Source of the DNA: Ezakiella sp.
Lineage (GTDB): Bacteria; Bacillota; Clostridia; Tissierellales; Peptoniphilaceae
DNA length: 58,696 nt
NCBI GenBank assembly: GCA_022766605.1
Contig: JALEOH010000001.1
Location: 1 to 58,696, forward strand
Direction: 5' to 3'
The number at the start of each line of letters is the position of its first letter. Positions within the stretch are counted from its first letter, which is position 1. Below are positions 50,011 to 58,696 of this stretch, one piece after another. The translations under genes and the position numbers were made by a program. The notes beneath the pieces are model-generated. The model made no database searches and was not told the origin of the DNA. It saw nothing but the letters and a program-made list of their open reading frames with translations.

Positions 50011-50904
50011 TTATTCTACATCATTTACCGCAGACCATGAATAGTAAGAGCCTTCATAGTTTTTAACATCGTCATATCCACACATGTCCATTACAAGTTG
50101 CATATAACCCGATCTAATTCCGCCCGTACAATAAGTTACTATATCTTGATCTTCTTTCAAGCCAGCATCTTTAAATAATTTCTTTAGTTCATCATTTGAT
50201 TTTAAATATCCATCTGAATTAAATAGACTTGTGAATGGAATATTTATAGCACCAGGAAGATGGCCTCCCTTAGTTTCTCCATATAATACAGCTCCATCAT
50301 ATTCATTCTTCTCTCTGGAGTCGACTACTACATATTTTGTATAATCTCTAGTTAGTTCATCTGTATTAATAACATGATCTCTATCGATTTCATCTATATC
50401 CACCTCAGCTGGAGCAAGAGTAGTTGGATCCGATTCCATCTTTGCTCCGCTAGCGATTAGAGCATTGACACCACCATCTACCATCTTAACATCGTCATAT
50501 CCAGCAGCTTCTAGCTCCCAAAGTATTCTTCCATCTTCACCCCAGCCTTGACTTGTGGTACTAAATAGAATAATATCCTTATCTTTATCAATGCCAAGCG
50601 AAGAAAGTCTTGCTGCCAAATCTTCCCTGCTTGGAATAATTCCCCAGCCTGGTTCGTTATTTGCAATATCGCTTATTGCAAGAGCTGGCCATGCGAGGCT
50701 TATCGCACCTTCTATAGTCTTGTCATCGCCGCCACGAGCATCGATAAAAATGGTGTTCTTGTCCCCGATTTTCTTTACTGCATCCTTAGCACTTATAATA
50801 TATTCGCCAGTAAATGCTTTTTCTCCGTTGTTAGTGCTATTTGTCTTACATGCAACAAAAAGCATTAAAGCTGCAAGCACAATAATTAAAAATTTGTTTC
50901 TCAT
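50011..50904 (-). CDS. two-domain rhodanese lipoprotein
   Basis: The 297-aa product has a lipobox LMLFVAC (C19) and two rhodanese domains, as in thiosulfate/mercaptopyruvate sulfurtransferases. The C-terminal domain has the active Cys in TYCTGGIRSGY. The N-terminal domain has FSTTSQGWGED at that place, lacking Cys, as in the inactive first domain of such enzymes. The ATG at 50904 is chosen because AAGGAGG lies 9 nt upstream; the longer frame would put it inside the coding sequence. Extracellular sulfur transfer is inferred. Confidence 0.93.
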   Translation of the reverse strand: MRNKFLIIVLAALMLFVACKTNSTNNGEKAFTGEYIISAKDAVKKIGDKNTIFIDARGGDDKTIEGAISLAWPALAISDIANNEPGWGIIPSREDLAARLSSLGIDKDKDIILFSTTSQGWGEDGRILWELEAAGYDDVKMVDGGVNALIASGAKMESDPTTLAPAEVDIDEIDRDHVINTDELTRDYTKYVVVDSREKNEYDGAVLYGETKGGHLPGAINIPFTSLFNSDGYLKSNDELKKLFKDAGLKEDQDIVTYCTGGIRSGYMQLVMDMCGYDDVKNYEGSYYSWSAVNDVE

Positions 50905-50962
50905 ATATTTAATTTCCTCCTTAATCAATATCTGTTATACCACTATTTTTATATTAAATAAC

Positions 50963-51001
50963 AAAAAAGCATCTACTATAAATAAAATCTATAGCAAATG
51001 C
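50963..51001 (-). terminator. helicase gene terminator
   Basis: On the minus strand a 12-bp stem with two G-T pairs (GCATTTGCTATA with TATAGTAGATGC) and a 9-nt loop is followed by six Ts, 42 nt past the helicase stop. Confidence 0.85.
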
Positions 51002-51042
51002 CTTTTCAATAAGAAAAACTAATAATTATAGAATTTTAATTT

Positions 51043-54000
51043 CTATCTCTTGTTTTTAATATTATCTACCAATTCTTCTATTGTCTCTTCTTTTTCGTAA
51101 ACATATTTGCTCTCTCTAATTGGAACCAGCTTCCATCCTACCCTTTCGAGTATTAGGCTCATTTCAAGCTCGGATCTCAATTTTTCTGGGTTGTGAAATA
51201 GCTCGCCTTCATAAGTCATAATAGCAACTTTGGGATCCATTACAACTAGTGGAATAGGATATTTTCCTGCACTATGACTTGTTGAAATGCTAAATCCCCT
51301 CTCTTCTAGTTCGCGCTTAATATCCTCTTGGAATGGAGTAAGTTCGTGACTAGCTTGCGATAGATCGTGCTTTTCATTAAAATAATCTATGGTAAATTGC
51401 CTAATATCGCCCGTCTTTAAATCTTTACTCAAAAGACTGGTAACCAAAAATTCTTGATCTCTTGCACGAGAGAATGCAACATTATATCTCTTTTTATTTA
51501 GATCTTCTGCTCCCTCGCTCATAAGCCTTAGTGGCTTATCCTCGGGGCTATCGACCATAGAGATAAACATTATATCACGCTCATCACCTTGAAAATCAAC
51601 AGAAGTGCCTGCCATCATTCTCCTTTGATCATAATCGATTAAATCCACTTGATCCATCAATTTATTTTCGATTAATTTAGATTGATTTTCACCAAGTAAA
51701 CTTACAACCCCAATAGTCTTTCCGTCATACATAGGATCTTTTAGCATGTCTTTAATCATTGAAACAATTGTTTCTGCCTCGACCTCGTTTATATCCCCAT
51801 CACGCTTGCCCTCGACCTTTATGAGATTAAGTGCGGGCTTTAGGCTGGTGTCGTTGACATCACGAAGCGGAAGTATCTTTCCATCGTAGCTTAGCTTATT
51901 GGAATATTCTATAATATCTGGAACCGATCTAAACTGTTCTTTTAATAAGAAGGATGGGAAGCTTGCCTTTAGTACATCATACAAAGAAGTAGTAAGATCC
52001 ATCAAATGATAATTGGGGAAGTCCTCCGAAAGCGATGCTGCACGAAGTGATGAAACTCTTTCACTCGATATATTGGAATATAGTGGTGTCGTTTGCTTGT
52101 CATCTCCAATTGCAATTAACTTGTCGCTAGTATAAACTATTGGAAGGCTTAATATATCGGCTTGGCTTGCCTCGTCAACCACAGTAATGTCAAACTTTTG
52201 TCTAAGTGCTACATTTGCCATGGCATCATCGATTGTCATAACCCAACATGGAACATAAGCTTGACAGCGACTTAGCAGCTCCTCGGCCTTTAGCTTTAAC
52301 TCTTTTGCCTCGCGACCTGTCCCCTTCCCTATCTTCTTATAAGTTAGCTCCAATCCCTTTAGCGATTGCCTTATCTCAGGATTTTCATCCATTCTCTTTA
52401 AGAAATGATACCAGCTAAGTGTTTTGGCATATTCCCTGTTGTTCTCGATAATGCTCTTTTTATACCAGCTTAGCATCTTTCTCATCTTTTCATATGGACT
52501 CTTTACGATTTTCGCAACTTCTGCGTCCAATACTTTGGCCTTCCAAGCCTTTTTTATGCCATCTGGTACTACATGCTCTCCATGAATTCCAAATCTCTTG
52601 TTGATAAATTCACAAAGAGTTGGTGCCGACTCAAACTTTTCCAATATCTCGCGCCTATTCTTAGCTATTTCTACCTTTCTTTCAAGATTCTTTATCTCGA
52701 TATAATCCTCTTGATATTGCAACATTTTTTTATCGACGCTGTCATGATAGAGTCGATTGATTACAGCTACATTACCATCATTTTTTAATAGCTCATTATT
52801 TTTCTTTAATCGTTTTAACTCTGGCAGATATTCCTTATTGTGAATATTCATGAGTTTTAAGAGATTATATATATCGCCCGAAAGATAGCTTAGCACCTCT
52901 CTATTTGGATTTTCTTTAACAGGTCCCATTTTATTTATTATTCTACTTGGAATTATATCCCCAAGCCTATGGAGCAATCTCATATAGAGATCTTTAAAGG
53001 CATATAGCTCCTCAAGAGTTTGGAAGATGCGATCCTTATTTTCAAAGTAATTTTCAAAGCTCTCTCCATCTTTATCTTCGATTAACTCTACATAGACCGC
53101 CTTTAACTCATCCAATAATACATTGTAGTTCATTAATACTATTGCATCATTTACATCTTTCTTAGTGCGAATTGGTTCGCCATTTATTCTAAATTCATCC
53201 AATACTTTTTTGCGATTCTTTTTAAATAGAGTATCAAAAGTCCCCGGCTTTTCTTTCTTGGAATAAATCTCCTCAAGCTCTTCCAGCTCTTTAATTATAT
53301 CGTGGCGAGCAATTGCAGGATAGCTAATCGACTTACCGGTGATAATTTCAATATTCTTTTCTCTAAATTTATCAACTTCCATCGCAAGGCGACTTAGCTC
53401 ATTGTATTTTTTGCCATCTATTATGGCAAGACCTGCCTTCAAGGCATCTTCCTTCCAACGCGGAAGCTCGATATATTTCTTTAGCTCTTCTAAATCTAAA
53501 AATATCTCGCTATAATCTCCATAGTCTGTTAAAAGCTCCTTGCCAACGCGAACTCCCTCATCGGTAAGCACAGTCTCAGCCACGGAAAGGGGCTTGTATT
53601 TAAGTTCAATAAACTCTAGCTCATCCAATTTACTTAATACTTCGCCAAATTCATCTGGAGTTAGCAATTTACTAAAATCAGGCAGAGATCCATTTAATAT
53701 CTCCTCTTCCTCAGGAGTTACTTCTCTATTGGTGCTATAAATATAATCGAGTTCATCGTCGGTAAGTGGGAAAGCCCCCTCTACTGTTCCGGGAATTATC
53801 GACATTAGCTCTTTATTTGCTACTATAAACTTCGCTGCCTCAACTGGAGTTAAAAGCTCATCTGCATATTTAATATCCTCTCCCTCAGCAGAGAGTATTG
53901 CAATGATCTTATCCTCGGTCTCTTCCATGCGTCTTTTTAAATCCTCCCTCTCTGCTCCAAGTTTTTTTGCCTTGGCTTCCATCTCGGGAGTCGTATGATT

Positions 54001-55089
54001 TGCAATAAATTCATTTATATAATATAGAGTTTCATTTATATCGTCATTGGTATCCATGAGTCTACTTACGACCAATCCATTAAAGGCGGGATCGATCATA
54101 TTTTTAATGACTCTTAGTGCTTTTTTCTTTTTGGATAGCACAAGCACTCTTTTACCTTCCGCCAAGAAATGACCTATCATATTTGCAACAGTATGTGTCT
54201 TGCCGCTTCCTGGAGGCCCATCAACTAGGGTTACCGAATTTTCATATGAATTCTTTACAATATTTAGTTGCTCTTGATTAAATTCCTTAGTAAAATATCC
54301 ATCGCCATCTGGTAGTTCTGAATCCTTTAGTCTAATATTTGCCTCACCGCTGATTTGAGCAATAATTGGAGAGACCTTTCCTCCCTCCGCAAGTTTAATT
54401 GCCCTGTCAAAAGTCTCAATAGTCGCGCTGGATTTTGGCGCTAATATAAATAGATTTCTATTGATTAAAGTAAGGCTAGTTAGCTTGTAGTCTAAATTTA
54501 TATCCTCAACCACCGAACCATCAGCGTGAAGCCTGCTTGCAAGCCCTCTTAAAAAGCTAGTGGTGTCTTTTGAAGAAAGTGGATGATAAAAATTATCCCT
54601 AAGCTCCTCGCTCACTCTTTTAATCTCAAGTGGATTGATATTTCCTACTTTAGATAATAGCTTTACATTTAATTCACTTGGTACATTTGAATTAATGACC
54701 TCGATTATCTCCTTTTTAGCATCGAGTGAAATATTTACTTTCTTAGTAAAGACAGGATAGTTAAGCGAATCGTTCTTGTCAGTCCTTAAAATGGCATTTG
54801 CAATATATAGTTCAAGCTCTTCATTTTCATTTTGAATAATATAATATAATTTTAAAAATTCCTTATATAGTTCTTGAACTCTACGGTCTTCAACCGACTT
54901 TGATGAAAAAGGTCTTTTTATCCTAATTAAAAAATCATCCTCAGAAGAGCCAACCGAAATATAACTGGAGTTTTTGGGCATCTCATCTAGGAACATGTAA
55001 AAATCCAGCTCATCAAGCTTAGAAAAAGTTCTATCTTTTTCATATGACAGCTGTCGTAAAAATCTTAAAAGTGAAATTGAATTCTTCAT
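51043..55089 (-). CDS. SF1 (UPF1/DNA2-like) helicase with C-terminal nuclease-like domain
   Basis: The 1348-aa product begins at the ATG preceded by GGAGG, 27 nt inside the longest frame. Residues 1 to about 260 have no family I recognise. Helicase motifs follow: Walker A DGPPGSGKTHT (about 291-299), a long helical insertion (about 340-930), Walker B VVDEASQ (about 970), IGDDKQTTP, LLKEQFRS, GTSVDFQGDERD and YNVAFSRARD. The last 100 residues resemble the Vsr/Mrr-like nuclease domain often fused to such helicases (TPFQEDI, then GWKLVPIRES), but the usual Asp and Glu-x-Lys positions read PIPLVV and TYEGELFH, so it is probably inactive. Single-protein defence or DNA-repair roles are possible; no restriction partners are adjacent. 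Confidence 0.88.
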   Translation of the reverse strand: MKNSISLLRFLRQLSYEKDRTFSKLDELDFYMFLDEMPKNSSYISVGSSEDDFLIRIKRPFSSKSVEDRRVQELYKEFLKLYYIIQNENEELELYIANAILRTDKNDSLNYPVFTKKVNISLDAKKEIIEVINSNVPSELNVKLLSKVGNINPLEIKRVSEELRDNFYHPLSSKDTTSFLRGLASRLHADGSVVEDINLDYKLTSLTLINRNLFILAPKSSATIETFDRAIKLAEGGKVSPIIAQISGEANIRLKDSELPDGDGYFTKEFNQEQLNIVKNSYENSVTLVDGPPGSGKTHTVANMIGHFLAEGKRVLVLSKKKKALRVIKNMIDPAFNGLVVSRLMDTNDDINETLYYINEFIANHTTPEMEAKAKKLGAEREDLKRRMEETEDKIIAILSAEGEDIKYADELLTPVEAAKFIVANKELMSIIPGTVEGAFPLTDDELDYIYSTNREVTPEEEEILNGSLPDFSKLLTPDEFGEVLSKLDELEFIELKYKPLSVAETVLTDEGVRVGKELLTDYGDYSEIFLDLEELKKYIELPRWKEDALKAGLAIIDGKKYNELSRLAMEVDKFREKNIEIITGKSISYPAIARHDIIKELEELEEIYSKKEKPGTFDTLFKKNRKKVLDEFRINGEPIRTKKDVNDAIVLMNYNVLLDELKAVYVELIEDKDGESFENYFENKDRIFQTLEELYAFKDLYMRLLHRLGDIIPSRIINKMGPVKENPNREVLSYLSGDIYNLLKLMNIHNKEYLPELKRLKKNNELLKNDGNVAVINRLYHDSVDKKMLQYQEDYIEIKNLERKVEIAKNRREILEKFESAPTLCEFINKRFGIHGEHVVPDGIKKAWKAKVLDAEVAKIVKSPYEKMRKMLSWYKKSIIENNREYAKTLSWYHFLKRMDENPEIRQSLKGLELTYKKIGKGTGREAKELKLKAEELLSRCQAYVPCWVMTIDDAMANVALRQKFDITVVDEASQADILSLPIVYTSDKLIAIGDDKQTTPLYSNISSERVSSLRAASLSEDFPNYHLMDLTTSLYDVLKASFPSFLLKEQFRSVPDIIEYSNKLSYDGKILPLRDVNDTSLKPALNLIKVEGKRDGDINEVEAETIVSMIKDMLKDPMYDGKTIGVVSLLGENQSKLIENKLMDQVDLIDYDQRRMMAGTSVDFQGDERDIMFISMVDSPEDKPLRLMSEGAEDLNKKRYNVAFSRARDQEFLVTSLLSKDLKTGDIRQFTIDYFNEKHDLSQASHELTPFQEDIKRELEERGFSISTSHSAGKYPIPLVVMDPKVAIMTYEGELFHNPEKLRSELEMSLILERVGWKLVPIRESKYVYEKEETIEELVDNIKNKR

Positions 55090-55206
55090 ATATCCTCCAC
55101 CAATATTGTAACACAAAATTCATATTATTAAAAGCCTAAGAGAAGTGCAACTATTTGCTCTTTAGACATTATTTTTTTTTACATGATAAAATTTGGATTT
55201 AAAATA

Positions 55207-55235
55207 TTGATTTTTATCCTAATTAGTAGTAAAAT
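55207..55235 (+). promoter_or_regulatory. promoter of the PurC-like gene
   Basis: TTGATT and TAAAAT with a 17-nt spacer lie 18 nt before the start codon. Confidence 0.65.
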
Positions 55236-55253
55236 ATTCTTGAGAGGTGACTT

Positions 55254-55931
55254 ATGAATAAAATTTATACAGGCAAAACTAAAGATGTCTATGAAATTGA
55301 CGACAAGACAGTACTTTTAAAATTTAAGGACGATGTTACAGGAATCGACGGAGTATTCGACCCTGGTCAAAATCAAGTTGGCTTAACAATTGAAGGCGCT
55401 GGCCACTCGGCAGTTAGCATGACAAAGTTTTTCTATGAAAAGCTCAACAATAAAGGACTAAATACTCACTTTGTATCAGCTGATCTAGATAAAAATGAAG
55501 CAGTTGTAAAAAAAGCAAAAGTATTTGGTCAAGGAGTCGAGGTTATTGTAAGATATCGTGCCGTAGGCTCTTTTATTAGAAGATATGGCAAATATATCGA
55601 ATCGGGTACTAAGATTCCCGAATATGTTGAGGTTACTCTTAAAGACGACGACAGAAATGACCCACTAATTACAAAGGATGCACTTGGGCTTTTAAATATT
55701 ATGACAGGCGATGAATATGAAGAGCTTGCTGCACTTGCAAAAAAAATTGGAGCATTTGTTAAAGAAGAACTTGCAAAAAAAGACCTTGAGCTATATGATA
55801 TTAAATTCGAATTTGGTATGATCGATGGTAAAGTTGCCCTTATTGACGAAATAAGCGGCGGCAATATGAGAGCATATAGAGGAGATGAATATATCGAACC
55901 ACTAGAGTTAGAAAGAATTTTATTAGGATAG
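55254..55931 (+). CDS. purC: divergent PurC-like (SAICAR synthase fold) protein
   Basis: The 225-aa product starts YTGKTKDVYEIDDKTVLLKFKDD, recognisably PurC-like (KxxYxGKxKxVY), and ends IKFEFGMIDGKVALIDEISG. PurC ligates aspartate to CAIR in purine synthesis. The central part differs: GVFDPGQNQVGLTIEGAG replaces the usual KGxxNxxIS block, and EISGGNMRAYR replaces the DEISPDTCR motif. No other purine genes lie nearby. It may be a paralogue with changed substrate; the symbol denotes family only. It is monocistronic with its own promoter and terminator. Confidence 0.75.
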   Translation: MNKIYTGKTKDVYEIDDKTVLLKFKDDVTGIDGVFDPGQNQVGLTIEGAGHSAVSMTKFFYEKLNNKGLNTHFVSADLDKNEAVVKKAKVFGQGVEVIVRYRAVGSFIRRYGKYIESGTKIPEYVEVTLKDDDRNDPLITKDALGLLNIMTGDEYEELAALAKKIGAFVKEELAKKDLELYDIKFEFGMIDGKVALIDEISGGNMRAYRGDEYIEPLELERILLG

Positions 55932-55939
55932 TATTGATG

Positions 55940-55976
55940 AACCCATGTTACATTTTTGTTGCATGGGTTTATTTTT
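55940..55976 (+). terminator. terminator of the PurC-like gene
   Basis: AACCCATG and CATGGGTT pair around a 14-nt loop, followed by a T-rich tract. Confidence 0.75.
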
Positions 55977-56041
55977 GCATTAAACTGGGCATAAGATAAT
56001 TATAAGGTTGAATAATCAACCGCTTCACAATTAGTGAAAAT

Positions 56042-56055
56042 TTAGCATATGCTAA
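56042..56055. promoter_or_regulatory. TTAGCATATGCTAA palindrome before the SLH gene
   Basis: A perfect 14-bp palindrome lies directly upstream of the AGGAGG of the 804-aa SLH gene, next to two other small inverted repeats (GGTTGA/TCAACC and TTCAC/GTGAA). It is a near match to the element at 32028. Confidence 0.5.
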
Positions 56056-56076
56056 AAATATTTAGGAGGAAATTAT

Positions 56077-58491
56077 ATGAAAAAGACTCTAAGTTTATTA
56101 GTAGTAGCTCTTATGCTACTATCAGTTCTATTCGCCTCGCCTGTAAAAGCCGAGTCAGATAGAATTAACTATCTTAAAGAACAAAAGATAGTAGAAGGCA
56201 ATGAGAACGGAGATCTCATGTTAAGCGAACCTATTACACGTGCAGCACTTGCAAAAATAGTTGTATATGCTATTGGCAAAGAAGATGCTGCCGATCAATT
56301 AAAGAATGTAAAATCCATGTTTGTCGATATGAATGTCGGCGGATGGGCCAATGGCTATGCAAATGTTGCAGCAACCGAAGGCATAATGAATGGATATCCA
56401 GGTGGCATATTTGCACCTAATGACAATGTTACCTATGAGCAAGCAATAAAGATGCTAACAGTAGTGGCAAATGGCAAAGATCTAAGCGATGCAGAAAAGC
56501 CAGCTGGAGTTCCTTGGGCAACTCCATATATTACTAAAGCTAGCTCTCTTGGCATATTAAAGCACTTAAATATCAGCGACTTTAAAAAGGATGCAACTCG
56601 TGAAGAAGTATTTGATATACTATATGAAGTACTTCAATTAAAGAAAGACAACAAGACCTTTGCCTTTAGAGGCATGGTGACCGAACTTGATAAAAATAAT
56701 GGAGCAAGGGTAAAAATCCTTCGCACTGACGACAAGAGCGATCTTAAAGTGGGCGACTCTCCAATATTTAGCTTCATAAGCGATATCAATGCACAAAACT
56801 ATCTTGGACGCGTAATTGATTTTAATTTCGATGGCAAAAATCTAATCAAGGCAGAAATTGCTCGTGAATATGAAGTTGTAGAAGGTAGCCTTGAGTTTGG
56901 TCGCGATGGTCAAATCTATATGAATGAATCAAAGAGAGGTTATATTGTTGACGAGACAGAAAAATCCGAAGATAGACTAGTAAATATCATCCACAATGGA
57001 GAAAATTACTCTCTATCCAAGTTTGAAAAGGAAAAAGTCGACTATGCTCAAATCACTATTCACAATTCAAAAGTAGTATTTATTCGCTCATTTACTTTTG
57101 AGGATATTGCACCAGTTGCAGATATTAAAAATAACGATGTATATGTAATCCGCGATACTTCGCCAAGAAAGGTAGCCCTTCAAAATCTAAGCAATATAAT
57201 GATGCTAAAAGATGGTCTACTAACCACCATCGACCTAAATGGTCTTGAGCCTGATGATGTCCTTCATATCTACAACAAGGACATGGCAATTGCAACTAGA
57301 AATAAACTCTCTGATGTTCACTTTAAAATAGTTGCTGGAGAATTGGTAATAAATGGCAAAAATTATCCACTACCTGATAGGGACAATTTTAGAGCAGTAT
57401 TAAATGTAGACTTTGAAGCATATGATAGCATTTATCCAAAGAGATCAAATGATACTCTAAATGCAATGCAAAACAAGAAAAATGTAATTGCACTAGACAT
57501 GTATGATAGAGTTGTACTCGTTCGTGGCGATCTGAATGAAATGGAAGAAACCATGATAGTCGACGCACTTACAGCAAGCGAAATCAGATTGAGAGATAAG
57601 AATAATAAATTGAGCGAACACAAGGACAATCTTGCAATCGAGATTAAAGAAGGCGACAAAGTCCTAAAGCTTGCCAATCTGAATAGATCCGACCTTGTAT
57701 ATGTATTTTCAAATGATGGAAAGATCTCAAAGATTGCAAAAATCGCCAATGCAGCTGACGACTTCAAACTAGTTGATAAAAATAAAGATGGCTTTGTAAT
57801 AGACAATCGCCCAAGTCGTGGAAGATATGCACTAGTTACAATCGCTGGCAAGACTTATGAGCTTGATCGTGATAGCCTAGTACTTGTAAATGAAGGCGAT
57901 TCTTATGTATTTTCAGATATTGATCATGTTAAAAATACAGCTGATACAACAAAACAACTTCGCGCTCATGTAATTACAACTGCCGATTTCAATGGCGCAA
58001 AGACTGGAGCAAAGCTTCCACTCTCAAACCGTGATGACTTGGTAAGTATAATAGTATTTGACAACTACCAACAAAGCGAGCCAATCAAGGAAAGCAAGGT
58101 AGTTATGATGGAAAATGGCTTTGATATCAAGCTAGACCGCGAACTAAGAGTAGTGGACAATAAAGGAGAAAAATTCTCCATTCGTCCATCTAAAAATGCA
58201 AGTCTAGAGGTACTATCGCCAGGAGAAATTGTAAAATTAAATCTTGGAAATGATGGAGCTGTGGTAAGTGCTGAAAAGCTAATCAATACCAATATGAGAA
58301 CTTACACAATTGATGAGGTTCTAGTAGAAGGTAAAACAACCACCCTTAAATTTACAAGAGTGGACAATAATGAGAAATTCACAAAAGTCTTGGATAAAGA
58401 CTGTGTGATATTTGGTGAACTAAAAAGCGGTGCAACAATGAGAATGCATGTAACCGCTGATGATATCGACGTACTAGAAATAGTAAAATAA
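56077..58491 (+). CDS. SLH-domain surface protein, 804 aa
   Basis: The exported 804-aa protein has a signal peptide (about 1-25, ending PVKAES) and two to three N-terminal SLH units (about 28-195; signatures SEPITRAALAKIVVYA and GWANGYANVAATEGIMNGYPGG), which would bind pyruvylated wall polymer. The remaining 600 residues are beta-rich and lack a family I recognise; they contain repeated charged, Asp/Asn/Lys-rich segments such as DKNKDGFVIDN. It may be a main S-layer-type protein. AGGAGG precedes the ATG, and the gene ends at a terminator. Confidence 0.88.
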   Translation: MKKTLSLLVVALMLLSVLFASPVKAESDRINYLKEQKIVEGNENGDLMLSEPITRAALAKIVVYAIGKEDAADQLKNVKSMFVDMNVGGWANGYANVAATEGIMNGYPGGIFAPNDNVTYEQAIKMLTVVANGKDLSDAEKPAGVPWATPYITKASSLGILKHLNISDFKKDATREEVFDILYEVLQLKKDNKTFAFRGMVTELDKNNGARVKILRTDDKSDLKVGDSPIFSFISDINAQNYLGRVIDFNFDGKNLIKAEIAREYEVVEGSLEFGRDGQIYMNESKRGYIVDETEKSEDRLVNIIHNGENYSLSKFEKEKVDYAQITIHNSKVVFIRSFTFEDIAPVADIKNNDVYVIRDTSPRKVALQNLSNIMMLKDGLLTTIDLNGLEPDDVLHIYNKDMAIATRNKLSDVHFKIVAGELVINGKNYPLPDRDNFRAVLNVDFEAYDSIYPKRSNDTLNAMQNKKNVIALDMYDRVVLVRGDLNEMEETMIVDALTASEIRLRDKNNKLSEHKDNLAIEIKEGDKVLKLANLNRSDLVYVFSNDGKISKIAKIANAADDFKLVDKNKDGFVIDNRPSRGRYALVTIAGKTYELDRDSLVLVNEGDSYVFSDIDHVKNTADTTKQLRAHVITTADFNGAKTGAKLPLSNRDDLVSIIVFDNYQQSEPIKESKVVMMENGFDIKLDRELRVVDNKGEKFSIRPSKNASLEVLSPGEIVKLNLGNDGAVVSAEKLINTNMRTYTIDEVLVEGKTTTLKFTRVDNNEKFTKVLDKDCVIFGELKSGATMRMHVTADDIDVLEIVK

Positions 58492-58500
58492 GACCAAAAT

Positions 58501-58533
58501 AAAAAACTTGCGAAAATACTTCGCAAGTTTTTA
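58501..58533 (+). terminator. terminator of the 804-aa SLH gene
   Basis: Stem AACTTGCGA/TCGCAAGTT with a 7-nt loop and T tract follows the stop codon. Confidence 0.92.
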
Positions 58534-58560
58534 TTACATATGCCATAAGGCTTTTATTTA

Positions 58561-58629
58561 TCATTTGATCAAATAATTTATCAAAAATAAAACTGCCATC
58601 CCTGATAAAAAAATGAGTATATAACTCAC
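58561..58629 (-). CDS. possible 22-aa single-membrane peptide
   Basis: A short minus-strand frame from a GTG start reads VSYILIFLSGMAVLFLINYL then IK, a plausible single membrane helix with a basic end. AGGAG lies upstream, but about 16 nt from the GTG, too far for a good start. It could be chance hydrophobic coding in AT-rich DNA. Confidence 0.2.
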   Translation of the reverse strand: MSYILIFLSGMAVLFLINYLIK

Positions 58630-58696
58630 TGTCTTTATATTTATACTCCTATATCAGCTTGTGGAAAAGATCATTTAAGGCTATCATAATAGATAT

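Noticed and set aside
37597..50992. 17-nt identity CTATAAATAAAATCTAT near yedE (37597) and near the rhodanese lipoprotein gene (50976)
   Set aside because: The AT-rich 17-mer is expected about once by chance in such a window. One copy overlaps the PAP2 gene end, the other lies in a terminator stem, and orientations relative to the sulfur genes differ.
1..58696. Mobile elements, prophage, toxin-antitoxin pairs or restriction system
   Set aside because: No transposase, integrase, phage structural, toxin or methylase-type sequence was recognised. The lone SF1 helicase has no restriction partners.

Overview
The window is about 58.7 kb of AT-rich Gram-positive (Firmicutes-type) chromosome. It carries a near-origin ribosome/tRNA-modification block, a SufCBDSU iron-sulfur operon, ammonia-dependent asparagine synthetase, a clostridial-type ferredoxin, S-layer-homology (SLH) proteins and very large secreted cysteine proteases. 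Selenium-metabolism genes and one UGA-containing selenoprotein gene are present. This fits a strictly anaerobic clostridial lineage; a Tissierellales/Peptoniphilaceae-like organism is my guess, from overall gene style only. There are no transposases, phage genes or CRISPR arrays, and only one tRNA gene was found.

Region 1 (1-6.4 kb, minus strand) is the conserved block rpmH-rnpA-yidD-yidC-jag-mnmE-mnmG-rsmG. dnaA is not next to rpmH; an orphan carbamate kinase gene takes that place. Region 2 (6.4-11 kb) holds arcC, a dps-like gene with a large inverted repeat at its promoter, a DUF3841 gene, and a three-gene unit of a membrane-anchored DUF4230-like protein, a TcyP-type cystine transporter and a small selenoprotein read through an in-frame UGA. 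Region 3 (11-16.4 kb) is the ricT/holB/darA/tmk operon, unusually headed by a flavin-reductase-like gene and an SLH protein gene, followed by asnA.

Region 4 (16.5-31.7 kb) is the accessory heart of the window: five large exported proteins. Three are paralogous papain-fold (C1A) proteases with a lectin-like domain and bacterial Ig-like repeats. Two are related helical-domain proteins, one of which shares its whole C-terminal scaffold with a protease. The largest protease (1913 aa) also carries a rhodanese domain and two thioredoxin-like domains with CxxC motifs, an architecture I do not recognise.

Region 5 (31.7-39.2 kb) holds a ferredoxin gene, trmB, a cutC-DUF4190-lgt-peptidase C26-SDR operon, an alpha/beta-hydrolase-like protein that has lost its nucleophile, a PAP2-like membrane protein, and a selenium operon (YedE/FdhT-type transporter, TusA-like carrier, DUF3343). 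The operon is plausibly linked to the selenoprotein near 9 kb. Region 6 (39.3-46.3 kb) has sufCBDSU, a 640-base intergenic region, an AGCS alanine/glycine symporter gene and tRNA-Pro.

Region 7 (46.3-51 kb) is a cell-surface O-acylation operon (SGNH protein, DUF4358 lipoprotein, MBOAT acyltransferase, DHHW-type protein) followed by a two-domain rhodanese lipoprotein. Region 8 (51-58.7 kb) has a 1348-aa SF1 helicase with a degenerate C-terminal nuclease-like domain, a divergent orphan PurC-like protein and an 804-aa SLH surface protein.
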